A DNA stretch of 7,607 nucleotides from an uncultured Planctomycetota bacterium. GTDB lineage: Bacteria; Planctomycetota; Planctomycetia; Pirellulales; UBA1268. The number at the start of each line of letters is the position of its first letter. Within the stretch, counting starts at the first letter, position 1. Position numbers and translations under genes: made by a program. Below are positions 1 to 6,304 of this stretch, piece by piece. The stretch spans positions 1-7,607 of the forward strand of contig CAJQGO010000141.1 in NCBI GenBank assembly GCA_905477565.1. Reading direction: 5' to 3'. The notes below the pieces were generated by a model that worked only from the letters and a program-made list of their open reading frames with translations, ran no database searches and was not told where the DNA came from.

Positions 1-364
1 GCCTTCTGTTGCCCACTGTTGCCCAATAACCTTTTCTCCGTGTTTTGTGACATTGTATTCCTGCCGGGGGTATTGAATTCTTTCTATCACTCGCTTTTAC
101 GGGGTTTTCTTTTGATTCCGTTTCCTGTGATGGCCCTTGATGGCTCCTGACCGACGCTGAGTGTGCCGGATTCTGTGCCGCTTTGCCTGAGGCTATATCA
201 AAGTCAGCATCAGTGACTTTCAGGTAATGGTCTTGAGCAACAGCAGCTGTGTGTCCAATCCATGCCAGTACAAGATGAGCTGGGTATTGCTGCATCAATT
301 CATTCTCTCTACTTGCCCTGAGGTTTTGAAATGGCTTGGGCCAAAGATAAAGAATTCTTATCTC
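1..364 (-). pseudogene. C-terminal remnant of a tyrosine recombinase (integrase), truncated
   Basis: Read on the minus strand from 364 down to the window edge, the frame is open and gives the C-terminal part of a phage-type tyrosine recombinase. Visible in order are WPKPFQNLRASRENEL (arginine box, codon for the first Arg at 319-317), then AHLVLAWIGHTAA with the box-III histidine (253-251), then DHYLKVTDADF with the likely nucleophilic tyrosine at 226-224. These match the catalytic C-terminal block of integrases I know from planctomycetes, where Gln or His precedes NLR. A polar tail follows without a stop up to base 1. Upstream the frame is closed by TAA at 367-365, so the N-terminal DNA-binding half and the first catalytic Arg are absent. 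The protein is therefore almost certainly inactive and marks an old integration event. It is not a frameshift I could repair: neither other minus-strand frame upstream gives recognisable integrase sequence. Confidence 0.72.
6..25. repeat. Tandem duplication of the 10-mer CTGTTGCCCA
   Basis: The decamer CTGTTGCCCA occurs twice back to back (6-15 and 16-25). It lies in the low-constraint tail of the integrase remnant and reads there as part of a polar, non-catalytic segment. It is probably a slippage duplication. Confidence 0.6.
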
Positions 365-483
365 TTATGAGTGAAGCACTTTTGGGGTTTTTGTTAGCCA
401 CTAGTGCCCACTCTATCTTTTCAATGGGTTTTCTACGTGTGAATTCTGTGTAGCAAATTAGGTTTCATCTGGAGTACAGGTGA

Positions 484-516
484 ATATCAAATTACTCCTC
501 ACTACGCGTTTGATAT
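484..516. repeat. 8-bp inverted repeat in the spacer before the small membrane gene
   Basis: ATATCAAA (484-491) and TTTGATAT (509-516) are perfect inverted copies separated by 17 bases. They lie 58 bases upstream of the first start codon at 574, in the 209-bp stretch (365-573) where I see no gene. The arrangement could be a weak hairpin or an operator; the stem is AT-rich, and no T-run follows, so it is not a terminator. Confidence 0.35.
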
Positions 517-573
517 GTGTTACTTACCATGTCGCATGCGTTTAAATTTGCCTCCCTCTATAAGGCCTGACAC

Positions 574-873
574 ATGTTAGATTATTTTCCTCAAAAAGGG
601 CACTGGAAAGGCAGACAGAATACAATGACAAAAATCAGGCGAGGATTTTTTAATGGCGTGAGTGCGGCAATTGGCGGCATGGTGCTTGCAGTAAACGCCC
701 AGTCAATAGCTTTTATGAATGTGAAAAGTTTCTCTATACCACGATCGGACACAAGCTATGCTGTTCAGGAACATGTCCTGCAGCAAATCGGTCTGCTCAT
801 TATGGCATTCGGACTTTTTCTAATCCTACTGACGTATCATGAGTATCTTCGTACATCCATTCGTGATGACTGA
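574..873 (+). CDS. Unrecognised small two-helix membrane protein
   Basis: I do not recognise this 99-residue protein. It has two hydrophobic stretches, roughly residues 25-48 (FFNGVSAAIGGMVLAVNA and following) and 72-88 (IGLLIMAFGLFLILLTY), with basic residues before the first, so it is likely a small inner-membrane protein with both ends on the same side. ATG 574 has AAGG eight bases upstream. An in-frame ATG at 625 (82 residues, starting MTKIRRGFF) gives a more typical N-terminus, but its purine run GGAAAGG is 13 bases away; both starts are possible. The stop codon overlaps the next ATG in the sequence TGATG at 871-875, which suggests translational coupling to the DUF4832-like gene and supports it being a real gene. 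It could still be a chance ORF. Confidence 0.45.
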   Translation: MLDYFPQKGHWKGRQNTMTKIRRGFFNGVSAAIGGMVLAVNAQSIAFMNVKSFSIPRSDTSYAVQEHVLQQIGLLIMAFGLFLILLTYHEYLRTSIRDD

Positions 874-903
874 TGAAGTATCTGAGGAGTACTACAGGCA
901 CAA

Positions 904-914
904 GAGAGGAGAGG
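904..914 (+). promoter_or_regulatory. Purine-rich ribosome-binding region before ATG 927
   Basis: GAGAGGAGAGG lies 12 bases before ATG 927, the start that places a hydrophobic signal peptide directly at the N-terminus. The upstream in-frame ATG at 873 has no comparable purine run and would depend on coupling to the preceding gene. This favours 927, though the spacing is longer than ideal. Confidence 0.4.
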
Positions 915-926
915 CCTCTGTTTGCA

Positions 927-2294
927 ATGACTCTATTTCGTATTCGCATTTCACTACTTCTGATGACTGGCATTTTTTTCGTCTTCCAGCAATCAACAAA
1001 GGTAGTGCGTGCACAGACTCCACTGAAGTATTCGCCGGCGCCGGTCAACAATCCTCTTAAAGGATTGGTTCCATACGCACGACCAACTCCAGGTCTATTC
1101 CCTCATAGCATGGAATTTAACTACCTTGCATTAAGTGAATTAGTCGTAGGTGAAAACCAATACAATTGGGAACCGCTCGAATATTTACTCGATGATATTG
1201 CCAGCCGTCAGAAGCAAGCAATTTTTCGCGTATGGATGGAATACCCTGGAAAAGAAAAAGGCATCCCAAAGTATCTCGTGAAGAAAGGGGTCAAGGTTAC
1301 TGAATGGATCAATTCAAAGCATGGTCCTTTTCCAGCAAGAAAAGTTCGTACGCCTGATTATTCAAATCTTCATCTACGAAAAATGCTCACTCGTTTTATT
1401 GCAGAGCTAGGAAAGCGATACGACGGTGATGCTAGAATCGGATTCATCACAGCAGGGCTTTTGGGCGTCTGGGGGGAATGGCATACCTATCCACGCACTG
1501 ACTTAATGGCTGATAAGAAAGTGCAAGACGAAGTGCTGCAGGCATACACATCTGCTTTTAAAAACACACCAGTGCTGGTTCGGTATCCTGCAGGAAAAGA
1601 TGATACGGCATACGCCAGGAATGATAACCAGCCATTCGGATACCACGATGATCAATTTGCCGGGGCAACAATAAACATTCGGAAAGAAGCGGAAAGCTGG
1701 TTCTTTTTATCCAAAATGCAACGTGCCAATGCGATGGACAAGTGGAAATACCATCCCATTGGTGGTGAAATCAAACCAGAACTATGGGGCATCATCTTTG
1801 ACAAACATCCTTCAGACTCACAGGCTCAAGATTTTGGTGCATGCGTTCGACAGACTCATGCCAGTTGGTTACTGGATTCCGGCATGTTCAAGACGTTACA
1901 GTCTGCTGATCGTATAAGCAGAGCAAAACAACACGTACAAAAAATGGGTTATGAATTCCAGATTACTCAGGTGTCTTTTTCACAAAGAGACAATCAAAAC
2001 TTTGTAGAGATTTCATTAAAAAATCATGGAGTCGCACCCTTCTACCATGATTGGAAAATTGAACTAGGATGCTTCACTCGCGATGGCCATCTTGTAAGGC
2101 GCATCAAAACGAATTGGAGCCTTCAGGACATTCTTCCAAAGAAACAAACACTTTGGAAAACAAAGATTGCACTATCCGAAGATCAGATTGCTGTTCGTGT
2201 AATCAATCCGTTGCCTAACGGAATTCCACTCACATTCGCAAACGATTCATCACTGCAATTAGGAGACGGGTGGCTGTTACTTCCAAAAGAATGA
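927..2294 (+). CDS. Secreted DUF4832-like, glycoside-hydrolase-like protein
   Basis: A 455-residue exported protein. Residues 1-29 form a signal peptide (MTLFRIR, hydrophobic core, predicted cleavage after VVRA). From about residue 41 the NNPLKGLVPYA segment, the FPHSMEFNYLALSEL block and the AIFRVWMEYPG strand resemble the N-terminal barrel of DUF4874/DUF4832 proteins. IGFITAGLLGVWGEWHTYP (residues 171-189) looks like a TIM-barrel strand end, with Glu184 as a candidate catalytic acid as in clan-A-like glycosidases. From about residue 340 a beta-rich module (FQITQVSFSQ, VEISLKNHGVAPFYHDW) fits the C-terminal DUF4832 sandwich. The substrate is unknown; a polysaccharide role is inference from the fold. 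An in-frame ATG at 873 would add 18 residues and overlap the previous gene by one base. Family membership is fairly secure, function is not. Confidence 0.8.
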   Translation: MTLFRIRISLLLMTGIFFVFQQSTKVVRAQTPLKYSPAPVNNPLKGLVPYARPTPGLFPHSMEFNYLALSELVVGENQYNWEPLEYLLDDIASRQKQAIFRVWMEYPGKEKGIPKYLVKKGVKVTEWINSKHGPFPARKVRTPDYSNLHLRKMLTRFIAELGKRYDGDARIGFITAGLLGVWGEWHTYPRTDLMADKKVQDEVLQAYTSAFKNTPVLVRYPAGKDDTAYARNDNQPFGYHDDQFAGATINIRKEAESWFFLSKMQRANAMDKWKYHPIGGEIKPELWGIIFDKHPSDSQAQDFGACVRQTHASWLLDSGMFKTLQSADRISRAKQHVQKMGYEFQITQVSFSQRDNQNFVEISLKNHGVAPFYHDWKIELGCFTRDGHLVRRIKTNWSLQDILPKKQTLWKTKIALSEDQIAVRVINPLPNGIPLTFANDSSLQLGDGWLLLPKE

Positions 2295-2317
2295 TTCTTC
2301 AAAAGGATAGACTTTGC

Positions 2318-2377
2318 GTTTCGTGCCGTTTCAAGAAATATCTATTCTTCTAGTATTTCGATACTCGGCTACGAAAC
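2318..2377 (+). repeat. Nested inverted repeats after the DUF4832-like gene
   Basis: GTTTCGT (2318-2324) pairs with ACGAAAC (2371-2377). Inside this, AGTAT-TTCG-ATACT (2352-2365) is a 5-bp stem with a TTCG loop. The structure begins 24 bases after the stop codon at 2294, so it could fold at the 3' end of that mRNA. No T-run follows, so a classical intrinsic terminator is not supported. Confidence 0.3.
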
Positions 2378-2444
2378 CGCTTACCATCAGGTCTAACATC
2401 TGTGCAACCATGTGGTGGCTGGTGGCAATCCAGCAGTGAAGATC

Positions 2445-2471
2445 GCTGTCAACAGGTAGCCTGTTGACAGC
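2445..2471. repeat. Perfect 12-bp inverted repeat with 3-base centre, containing TTGACA
   Basis: GCTGTCAACAGG (2445-2456), TAG, CCTGTTGACAGC (2460-2471) form a perfect 12-bp stem. Neither side has a T-run, so it is not a standard terminator on either strand. The right arm contains TTGACA (2464-2469), a consensus -35 hexamer pointing toward the amidohydrolase 85 bases downstream; the best -10 I find (AATTAT, 2489-2494) is poor and at 19-base spacing. It may be a repressor-type operator or a structured leader. Confidence 0.55.
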
Positions 2472-2503
2472 AAAGCATGATGAATCCAAATTATTCATAC
2501 CTT

Positions 2504-2528
2504 TTGTTCAACAATTAATGTTCAACAA
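2504..2528. repeat. Two near-palindromic TTGTTCAACAA-type boxes
   Basis: TGTTCAACAA occurs at 2505-2514 and again at 2519-2528, 14 bases apart. The first copy with its preceding T reads TTGTT-C-AACAA, two perfect 5-bp arms around one base. The pair ends 26 bases before ATG 2555. Each box resembles the TGTCAACA core of the larger inverted repeat at 2445-2471. The placement just before the gene suggests binding sites for a regulator of the amidohydrolase; this is inference. Confidence 0.4.
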
Positions 2529-2554
2529 GTTTATTCACCATTTTGGACAACATA

Positions 2555-4234
2555 ATGACTCATCTACTCAGGGTATCAACATTTCTATGCATTTCCATTT
2601 ATAGTATTGCCGCGACCGCAACTCCCCCTGACACTATTCTTTTTAATGGAAAAATACTCACCGTAGATCCTCAGTTTTCAGTAGCAGAAGCGATTGCTAT
2701 TTCCGACGGACGAATTGTTGCCGTTGGAACTAACACCGAGGTTCTCGAACTCGCTGCAAGCCAAACAGATCAATTTGATCTTGAAGGCCACACCGTAATT
2801 CCTGGCCTCATTGACAATCATATGCACTACATGCGTGGCGCTTCGCGGTGGCGTTTTGAGGCAAGAATCGATGGCGTAACATCCCGTAAAAAAGCATTGA
2901 ATACAATCAGCCAAAAAGCAAAAGGACTTGAGCCTGGGCAATGGGTGTTCGTACTCGGTGGCTGGAATGAGCAGCAGTTTTCTGATGCACCGGGAGGATT
3001 TACAACCGAAGAACTTGATGCAGCAGCACCTGCAAATCCTGTGTTTATTCAAAAATCATACAGCAAGGCCTATATGAATAGTTTGGCTGAACAAGAATTA
3101 ACACAATCGAAAAACGATAGTAGTCGAGAAGGTGGCCAACAAAACAACTTTTCCAATACGCAACGCCGTTCCAATCGATCGAGCAGCGGACGGTCACAAA
3201 CTGGACGCAGTTCATCTGGTCGATCTGGAGGTGCAAGAACCATCATCAACCAGGCAACAACGTATGTTCCAAGTCGATCCGAAAGTGAGCGTGTTGAAGA
3301 CATCGTTCTATTTAACTCTGTTCTCAATAGTCATGGACTTACCACTGTCTATGACGTCGGGCGATCAACCGACGGCAACTTCGACCCCGTCAAGACTCTC
3401 GCGGAACAAGACGAATTGACTGTTCGAGTGTTTCATTCGCTGCGATATCGAGCGAATAATCCAATAGAGGTTAATGAGGCTCTGACGTTCATCAAATCTT
3501 CAGAACCAAGATCCAACGATGACTGGTTTGGGCTTATTGGTATTGGTGAACATACTTACAACCCGTTGCACGACAGTTCAATGCGAGTAAGTATTTATGG
3601 TGATGACGTCTGGGAGCAATTTCAAAGAATTGCTGTGTATGCAGCTGAGGGAGGCTGGCATATCCACGAACACGCAATGCAAGATACGACAGCCAGTCGA
3701 ATTCTTGATATTGCCGAGGCACTTAATAAAGACCATTTGATGAAAGATCTTCGCTGGACGATTGCACACTGTGACTTGATTTCGAATGAGAGCATAAATC
3801 GGGCAAAAGAACTTGGTCTTACGATTGCGGTTCATAATAAAACAGCGAAGCCAGCAATGGATGATCGTGATTCTCCCCCAATTGCACTCATAGAGGACAG
3901 CGGTATCGTTTGGGGACTTGGTTCTGATTCTACTGTTGTTTCGACTATTAATCCTTTCCATTCATTATGGTGGGTTACCAGTGGGAAAGTTTTTCCAAAT
4001 AAAAAATCAATTGAAAACACAGTGTCACGGCAAGCAGCTTTAACAGCCCATACCAGGAATAATGCTTTTCTCTTGTTTAAAGAAAATGACTTGGGGAGTA
4101 TTGAAGTTGGTAAATGGGCGGATCTAGTGATACTCGATCGTGACTATATGACAGTGCCAGTTGATGAAATTCGTGAAATCATGCCCCTTCAAACAATCAT
4201 TCGGGGAGAGGTCGTTTACGACTCTAAAAACTGA
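2555..4234 (+). CDS. Secreted amidohydrolase, YtcJ-like (Amidohydrolase_3 type)
   Basis: A 559-residue metal-dependent hydrolase of the amidohydrolase superfamily. Residues 1-22 are a signal peptide (cleavage near ATA/TPP), so it acts outside the cytoplasm. Next come the N-terminal beta-sandwich start (ILFNGKILTVD, IAISDGRIVAVG), VIPGLIDNHMH with metal ligands His89 and His91, GGWHIHEHAMQD with His369/371/373, WTIAHCDLIS with His405, GLGSDSTVVSTINPF with Asp458, and the closing sandwich GSIEVGKWADLVILDRD. All core ligands of a YtcJ-type site appear present, so the enzyme is probably active; the family's substrates are mostly unknown. Residues 185-226 are an unusual Ser/Arg/Gly/Gln-rich insert. 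The dgHxxxxNSxAL motif of many relatives reads SYSKAYMNSLAEQ here, lacking its histidine. ATG 2555 has GGA seven bases upstream; a TTG at 2543 is the alternative start. Confidence 0.88.
   Translation: MTHLLRVSTFLCISIYSIAATATPPDTILFNGKILTVDPQFSVAEAIAISDGRIVAVGTNTEVLELAASQTDQFDLEGHTVIPGLIDNHMHYMRGASRWRFEARIDGVTSRKKALNTISQKAKGLEPGQWVFVLGGWNEQQFSDAPGGFTTEELDAAAPANPVFIQKSYSKAYMNSLAEQELTQSKNDSSREGGQQNNFSNTQRRSNRSSSGRSQTGRSSSGRSGGARTIINQATTYVPSRSESERVEDIVLFNSVLNSHGLTTVYDVGRSTDGNFDPVKTLAEQDELTVRVFHSLRYRANNPIEVNEALTFIKSSEPRSNDDWFGLIGIGEHTYNPLHDSSMRVSIYGDDVWEQFQRIAVYAAEGGWHIHEHAMQDTTASRILDIAEALNKDHLMKDLRWTIAHCDLISNESINRAKELGLTIAVHNKTAKPAMDDRDSPPIALIEDSGIVWGLGSDSTVVSTINPFHSLWWVTSGKVFPNKKSIENTVSRQAALTAHTRNNAFLLFKENDLGSIEVGKWADLVILDRDYMTVPVDEIREIMPLQTIIRGEVVYDSKN
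3107..3232 (+). other. Ser/Arg/Gly-rich low-complexity insert within the amidohydrolase
   Basis: This segment codes for residues 185-226, with imperfect repetition of SSSGRS (for example SNRSSSGRSQTGRSSSGRSG). It is predicted to be disordered and basic. It lies where YtcJ-like enzymes normally have a short loop between the NSxAL motif and the PTGxLxEA segment. The reading frame is intact on both sides and the codons are varied, so it is a genuine part of the protein and not a frameshift or slippage product. Confidence 0.75.
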
Positions 4235-4308
4235 GTGGCCTTTTACCGACTGTGCAGAATCTGTGTGGAAGGTTACTAGGGTGGGGGCAGGCCAAGAATG
4301 AAGACTTG

Positions 4309-4398
4309 TTATTTATAATGAGTAAGAAAACACTTTGCCTGGTGTTGCCGGCCAAACTTTTCAACGTGTTTTGAACGGTGATACTCCTGCTGGGCCAT
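4309..4398 (-). other. Possible 29-codon ORF or conserved intergenic element in the 4235-4513 spacer
   Basis: The 279-bp spacer between the amidohydrolase and the oxidoreductase has no long ORF. On the minus strand a stop-bounded 29-codon ORF starts at ATG 4398-4396 and ends at TAA 4311-4309; it begins MAQQEYHRSKHVEKFGRQ and is rich in His, Lys and Gln. It has no convincing ribosome-binding site, and TGA lies three codons before the ATG. The opposite strand also gives a peptide-like reading (MSKKTLCLVLPAKLFNVF from 4318). Both-strand readability fits a repeated intergenic element better than a gene. The spacer also has a 6-bp stem TTCGTT/AACGAA at 4398-4412 and a bare TATAAT at 4314-4319. Confidence 0.25.
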
Positions 4399-4499
4399 TC
4401 GTTTTCAACGAAGTATTACCTCTTTGATGATTTGTACCCGCTTCGATGCACGAGCTATGCTATGTCTTCATTTTCAATAAGGTCATGGGACAGACACGA

Positions 4500-4506
4500 A
4501 AGGGGA
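4500..4506 (+). promoter_or_regulatory. Ribosome-binding site deciding the ATG 4514 start
   Basis: AAGGGGA ends seven bases before ATG 4514, good Shine-Dalgarno spacing. For the in-frame GTG at 4508 it would be too close, so ATG 4514 is the better start. Confidence 0.6.
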
Positions 4507-4513
4507 TGTGGCT

Positions 4514-5836
4514 ATGAATCATGCCAAGTGTAGTAGACGTGCTGCTATTGGTTCACTCGCGACAGGTCTGTCGGCTGGATTTTTCACCGGAGTCGCTGCT
4601 CGACCTTCGATGGCGGCCAATGAAAAACTTCAAATAGCATGTATCGGCGTTGCCAATCGTGCCTCTGCGAATCTCAAAGGTGTCTCAAGCCAAGCAATTG
4701 TTGCAGTCTGTGATATTGATGATGTCTATCTTGATCGTATTACAACGGCTCGAGGGAAAGGAAAAACGCCTCCGATACTTCCAAAGGCACGGCAATATCA
4801 CGACTATCGGGAAATGATTGAGAAGGAAGTAGGACGAGTTGATGCTGTTGTTGTCAGTACCGCAGATCATCATCACGTCCCCGCCTCCATTCGTGCAATT
4901 AGAAAAGGGATGCATGTTTACTGTGAAAAGCCACTGTCACATACGGTTGCTGAAGCGAGACTCGTAGCACAGGAAGCAGAGAGAATGGGCGTTGCCACAC
5001 AGTTAGGCACGCAGATTCATGCCGGTGATAATTATCGACGGGTAGTTGAGGTGATACGTTCAGGAGCCATTGGTGATATCGGCGAGGTTCATGTTTGGGT
5101 TGGTAAAGGCTGGGGAGGAGGAGATCGCCCTGTAAAAAGCGTGGAGCCACCAGCATCATTGCATTGGGATCTTTGGCTTGGTCCTGCTCATGTTCGCCCA
5201 TTTGCTCCTAAGGTGTACCACCCAGCCCAATGGAGGCGATGGTGGGACTTCGGAAATGGAACACTTGGTGACATGGGCTGTCATTTCATGGACCTTCCTT
5301 TCTGGGCTCTTGATCTCAAAACACCTGTTCGATGTAAAGCAGAAGGTCCCCCTATTCATCCTGAGACGTGCCCAACGGGTCTCGTTGTCCACTACGACTT
5401 TCCATCCCGTGGAAATATGCCGCCTGTCCATCTGACATGGTATGACGGATCAATGACGCCTGAAGAAGTAAAAGGTCAAAAGGTACCAAAAAGCGGAGTG
5501 ATGTTCGTGGGCACTGAGGGGATGATGTTTGCTAATTATGGATCGTATCAACTCTATCCAGAAGATAAATTTGCAGACTTTAAGGCTCCTCCTCAATCCA
5601 TTCCAAAGTCTATCGGGCATTATGAAGAATGGATCAAGGCATGCCGTGATGGATCAACGACAACTTGCAACTTTGGTTACTCGGGCCCGTTGTCCGAGAG
5701 CGTTTTACTCGGAATGGTCGCCTACCGAACTGGCAAGCAACTCGAATGGGATGCGAAGAATCTTGTTGCAACAAACGCACCTGAAGCAAGTACCTTTATT
5801 TCGAAACAGTATCGCTCTGGTTGGGATGTTGCCTAA
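4514..5836 (+). CDS. Tat-exported Gfo/Idh/MocA family oxidoreductase
   Basis: A 440-residue NAD(P)-type oxidoreductase. The N-terminus CSRRAAIGSLATGLSAGFFTG (twin Arg8-Arg9) is a Tat signal, ending near residues 34-35, so the protein is exported folded, probably with its cofactor. Rossmann fold: LQIACIGVANRASANL (residues 39-54), then VVAVCD-like strand ending at Asp67, and the signature YCEKPLSH with Glu138-Lys139-Pro140, Lys139 being the usual catalytic lysine. The C-terminal alpha/beta domain has LWLGPA, WRRWWDFGNGTLGDMGCHFMD with His257 and Asp260, the family's substrate-site pair. Length and style match the many planctomycete paralogues acting on sugars or inositols; the substrate cannot be read from sequence. 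Oddity: the glycine-rich loop is G45-V-A-N-R-A, lacking two of the three expected glycines. It probably has its own transcription unit. Confidence 0.93.
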   Translation: MNHAKCSRRAAIGSLATGLSAGFFTGVAARPSMAANEKLQIACIGVANRASANLKGVSSQAIVAVCDIDDVYLDRITTARGKGKTPPILPKARQYHDYREMIEKEVGRVDAVVVSTADHHHVPASIRAIRKGMHVYCEKPLSHTVAEARLVAQEAERMGVATQLGTQIHAGDNYRRVVEVIRSGAIGDIGEVHVWVGKGWGGGDRPVKSVEPPASLHWDLWLGPAHVRPFAPKVYHPAQWRRWWDFGNGTLGDMGCHFMDLPFWALDLKTPVRCKAEGPPIHPETCPTGLVVHYDFPSRGNMPPVHLTWYDGSMTPEEVKGQKVPKSGVMFVGTEGMMFANYGSYQLYPEDKFADFKAPPQSIPKSIGHYEEWIKACRDGSTTTCNFGYSGPLSESVLLGMVAYRTGKQLEWDAKNLVATNAPEASTFISKQYRSGWDVA

Positions 5837-5875
5837 TCACAAGAAATCAAGCAGGCAAAGGCAACTACACTGGGG

Positions 5876-5896
5876 ATCATCAGGACCCTGATGGCC
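5876..5896 (+). terminator. Hairpin just after the oxidoreductase gene, weak terminator candidate
   Basis: CATCAG (5878-5883), loop GACC, CTGATG (5888-5893) form a 6-bp stem 41 bases after the stop codon. No T-run follows, so it is at best a transcript-end stabiliser or a Rho-type pause site. A second weaker ATCAG/CTGAT pair lies at 5908-5927. Confidence 0.25.
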
Positions 5897-5983
5897 GTTC
5901 TGAAATGATCAGAAACTTTCATCTGATGTCATCGATATGGATTTTCTTGGGGGCAGTACTCGTTCTTGCTTTTCGTACCCCGT

Positions 5984-6012
5984 CCTTATCAGATCGTGTG
6001 CCTTATCAGATC
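5984..6012. repeat. Direct repeat of CCTTATCAGATC, 17-base period
   Basis: CCTTATCAGATC is found at 5984-5995 and again at 6001-6012, separated by five bases. It lies in the non-coding convergent gap, well away from any start codon. It may be a duplication or paired binding sites; nothing in the context decides. Confidence 0.4.
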
Positions 6013-6113
6013 ACGTGAGAGAATTTTTCAGCACAGGAACTCAGCTAATGAATCTGACTCTTCTGATACTGAAATCACTTCGCTTGTATTCGTCCTCCTA
6101 GTTATTTTTATAC

Positions 6114-6200
6114 CTATTCAACAGTTTCATCTAATTCACAGACCTCTTCACCTTCATCAGTGATGACCAGTTCACCGTTTTGGTTGAGTATAAAATGCAT
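6114..6200 (-). CDS. Candidate 28-residue acidic small protein
   Basis: On the minus strand ATG (6200-6198) opens a 28-codon frame ending in TAG (6116-6114). GGAG (6210-6207) lies six bases before the ATG, ideal spacing. The peptide begins MHFILNQNGELVITDEGEE and contains nine Asp/Glu, one Cys and no Lys or Arg, a strong bias for a chance ORF. I do not recognise it. A terminator-like hairpin (6227-6259) ends only 27 bases upstream, so expression would need readthrough from the phosphatase-fold gene or a promoter inside the hairpin region; TAGAAT at 6217-6212 is too close to give a leader containing the GGAG. Strong ribosome-binding site and composition are for it; short length and awkward promoter are against. 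Confidence 0.35.
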   Translation of the reverse strand: MHFILNQNGELVITDEGEEVCELDETVE

Positions 6201-6217
6201 TCACAACTCCAATTCTA

Positions 6218-6259
6218 AATTGAAAACGGCACGGCAGCACCTTGCCTGCTGCCGTACCG
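6218..6259 (-). terminator. Intrinsic terminator downstream of the phosphatase-fold gene
   Basis: ACGGCAGCA (6231-6239) pairs perfectly with TGCTGCCGT (6247-6255), and three more outer pairs (6227-6229 with 6257-6259) follow one mismatch. On the minus strand the stem is followed by TTTTCAATTT, a usable T-rich tail. It lies about 220 bases past the stop codon of the minus-strand gene ending at 6479, longer than usual. The plus strand has no T-run, so it should act only on minus-strand transcripts. Alternatively it is an attenuator in the leader of the small ORF at 6200-6114. Confidence 0.55.
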
Positions 6260-6304
6260 AATCAGGGGCACCCCCCAAACAAACAACAAGTCCGTTTGAG
6301 AGAC

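Noticed and set aside
3070..3419. Overlapping ORFs in other frames across the amidohydrolase insert
   Set aside because: They are shadows created by the biased Ser/Arg/Gly codons; the amidohydrolase frame is continuous with clear motifs on both sides.
4314..4319. TATAAT, a perfect -10 hexamer before the oxidoreductase gene
   Set aside because: No -35-like sequence lies at 16-18 bases upstream, and the leader would be about 190 bases long. One hexamer in AT-rich DNA is expected by chance.
6021..6100. AGGAGG on the minus strand (6099-6094) followed by a 16-codon GTG frame
   Set aside because: The GTG is about 15 bases from the AGGAGG and the frame is very short; no closer start codon exists, so a second small gene is not supportable.
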